The position numbers were made by a program, and so were the translations under genes. From Nematostella vectensis (Eukaryota > Cnidaria > Anthozoa > Actiniaria > Edwardsiidae): a stretch of 64,000 bases of DNA. The notes under the pieces are model-generated. The model saw only the letters and a list, made by a program, of their open reading frames with translations, was not told the DNA's origin and made no database searches. The stretch covers positions 8,183,070 to 8,247,069 of the forward strand of contig NC_064038.1 in assembly GCF_932526225.1 (NCBI RefSeq), written 5' to 3'. Shown here piece by piece: positions 62,298-64,000 of this stretch (position 1 is the first letter of the stretch; each line of letters begins with the position of its first letter).

Positions 62298-64000
62298 ATC
62301 GGCTGGTGTATACTGGCGAGGTCTTGCAATGGACACACAGACATACATACATCATTGCTCTATCGGCTGGTGTATACTGGCGAGGTCTTGCAATGGACAC
62401 ACAGACTTACATCATTGCTCTATCGGCTGGTGTATACTGGCGAGGTCTTGCAATGGACACACAGACATACATACATCATTGCTCTATCGGCTGGTGTATA
62501 CTGGCGAGGTCTTGCAATGGACACACAGACTTACATCATTGCTCTATCGGCTGGTGTATACTGGCGAGGTCTTGCAATGGACACACAGACATACATACAT
62601 CATTGCTCTATCGGCTGGTGTATACTGGCGAGGTCTTGCAATGGACACACAGACTTACATCATTGCTCTGTCGGCTGGTGTATACTGGCGAGGTCTTGCA
62701 ATGGACACACAGACATACATACATCATTGCTCTATCGGCTGGTGTATACTGGCGAGGTCTTGCAATGGACACACAGACTTACATCATTGCTCTATCGGCT
62801 GGTGTATACTGGCGAGGTATTGCAATGGACACACAGACATACATACATCATTGCTCTATCGGCTGGTGTATACTGGCGAGGTCTTGCAATGGACACACAG
62901 ACTTACATCATTGCTCTATCGGCTGGTGTATACTGGCGAGGTCTTGCAATGGACACACAGACACACATATATCATTGCTCTATCGGCTGGTGTATACTGG
63001 CGAGGTCTTGCAATGGACACACAGACATACATACATCATTGCTCTATCGGCTGGTGTATACTGGCGAGGTCTTGCAATGGACACACAGACTTACATCATT
63101 GCTCTATCGGCTGGTGTATACTGGCGAGGTCTTGCAATGGACACACAGACATACATACATCATTGCTCTATCGGCTGGTGTATACTGGCGAGGTCTTGCA
63201 ATGGACACACAGACTTACATCATTGCTCTATCGGCTGGTGTATACTGGCGAGGTCTTGCAATGGACACACAGACATACATACATCATTGCTCTATCGGCT
63301 GGTGTATACTGGCGAGGTCTTGCAATGGACACACAGACTTACATCATTGCTCTGTCGGCTGGTGTATACTGGCGAGGTCTTGCAATGGACACACAGACAT
63401 ACATACATCATTGCTCTATCGGCTGGTGTATACTGGCGAGGTCTTGCAATGGACACACAGACTTACATCATTGCTCTATCGGCTGGTGTATACTGGCGAG
63501 GTATTGCAATGGACACACAGACATACATACATCATTGCTCTATCGGCTGGTGTATACTGGCGAGGTCTTGCAATGGACACACAGACTTACATCATTGCTC
63601 TATCGGCTGGTGTATACTGGCGAGGTCTTGCAATGGACACACAGACACACATATATCATTGCTCTATCGGCTGGTGCTATTAGTTTGATCTTGCAATGGA
63701 CCCGAATTTCAAAGTCTCTGGCTGAGAAGATGGGACATGATGCAATTGAAACAACATATACCTTATATAACTCTATCTCTTTGTGCTTATTCTATAATAT
63801 TGCTGTAGTTCTGACATCGGCTCCTTACAAGAGATGTCTTATGATGATAACAATGTCTTGCAGCCCTAAGTACTTTTATGGATGTAATGGCTGGCAGATT
63901 CTGACAAAGTCATGGAAAGGGAGATCTGTCACCCTTAATGTAGCAGTATTGTTCTGTCTCACCTAATTACAGCCCACAGTGCTGGTCACCCTTGTACCCA
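62297..64000. repeat. right inverted arm: 60/64-bp minisatellite plus unique flank (continues off window)
   Basis: The reverse complement of 52111 to about 53950. The array runs 62297-63680 as two perfect 684-bp higher-order periods (11 units: six A, five B; marker positions 62967 and 63651). 63680-64000 appears identical to the inverse of 52111-52440. The array starts abruptly inside a unit (...CCGATAG on the minus strand), directly against the first visible UBX-like exon. Three plus-strand frames stay open across it. Confidence 0.95.

Noticed and set aside
62238-63966. Long plus-strand open frames of 460-545 codons over the right minisatellite
   Set aside because: Inverse copy of the left array; same explanation.

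Overview
This window looks like nuclear DNA of an animal, most likely an anthozoan cnidarian (Nematostella-like). That is inference from gene content: a single-exon FoxQ2, histones with animal stem-loop 3' ends, DED/NB-ARC/TPR receptors, NDUFA9, a TERB1-like ARM protein and a UBX-like protein of the HECT-associated type, together with short GT-AG introns and many MITEs and VNTRs. All gene models were spliced by eye, using GT/AG sites, matching intron phases and family resemblance.

Layout. 1-2983 (+): the 3' part of an NB-ARC/TPR gene ending in a membrane anchor. 2984-8473: intergenic, with MITEs, a (TTA)n tract and a SINE-like repeat. 8474-9469 (+): foxQ2. 9470-15222: gene-poor. 15223-20023 (-): a complete four-exon DED-NB-ARC-TPR gene. 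20843-28125 (+): an eight-exon RCC1-repeat gene, head-to-head with the DED gene; its sixth intron holds a divergent histone pair, H2B (-) and H2A (+). 29525-42066 (-): a twelve-exon TERB1-like gene with VNTRs and MITEs in its introns and a small opposite-strand gene (34474-35517) nested in one of them. 42581-49365 (+): twelve-exon NDUFA9, head-to-head with the TERB1-like gene. 49973-50735 (-): a broken rhodopsin-family GPCR. 52111-64000: a UBX-like gene of many tiny exons (-), flanked by near-identical inverted arms made mostly of a 60/64-bp minisatellite with an 11-unit, 684-bp higher-order repeat. The right arm runs off the window.

Themes. The two NB-ARC/TPR genes share intron phases and are paralogues in opposite orientation; one carries a death-effector domain and the other a C-terminal membrane anchor, which suggests a local family of innate-sensor or cell-death proteins. 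Gene nesting is prominent. At least seven independent tandem-repeat families lie in introns or gene flanks. The strongest unexplained structure is the inverted, minisatellite-armed region around the UBX-like gene: its arms appear to descend from that gene's own intron sequence, and a hairpin sits at the outer end of the left arm.
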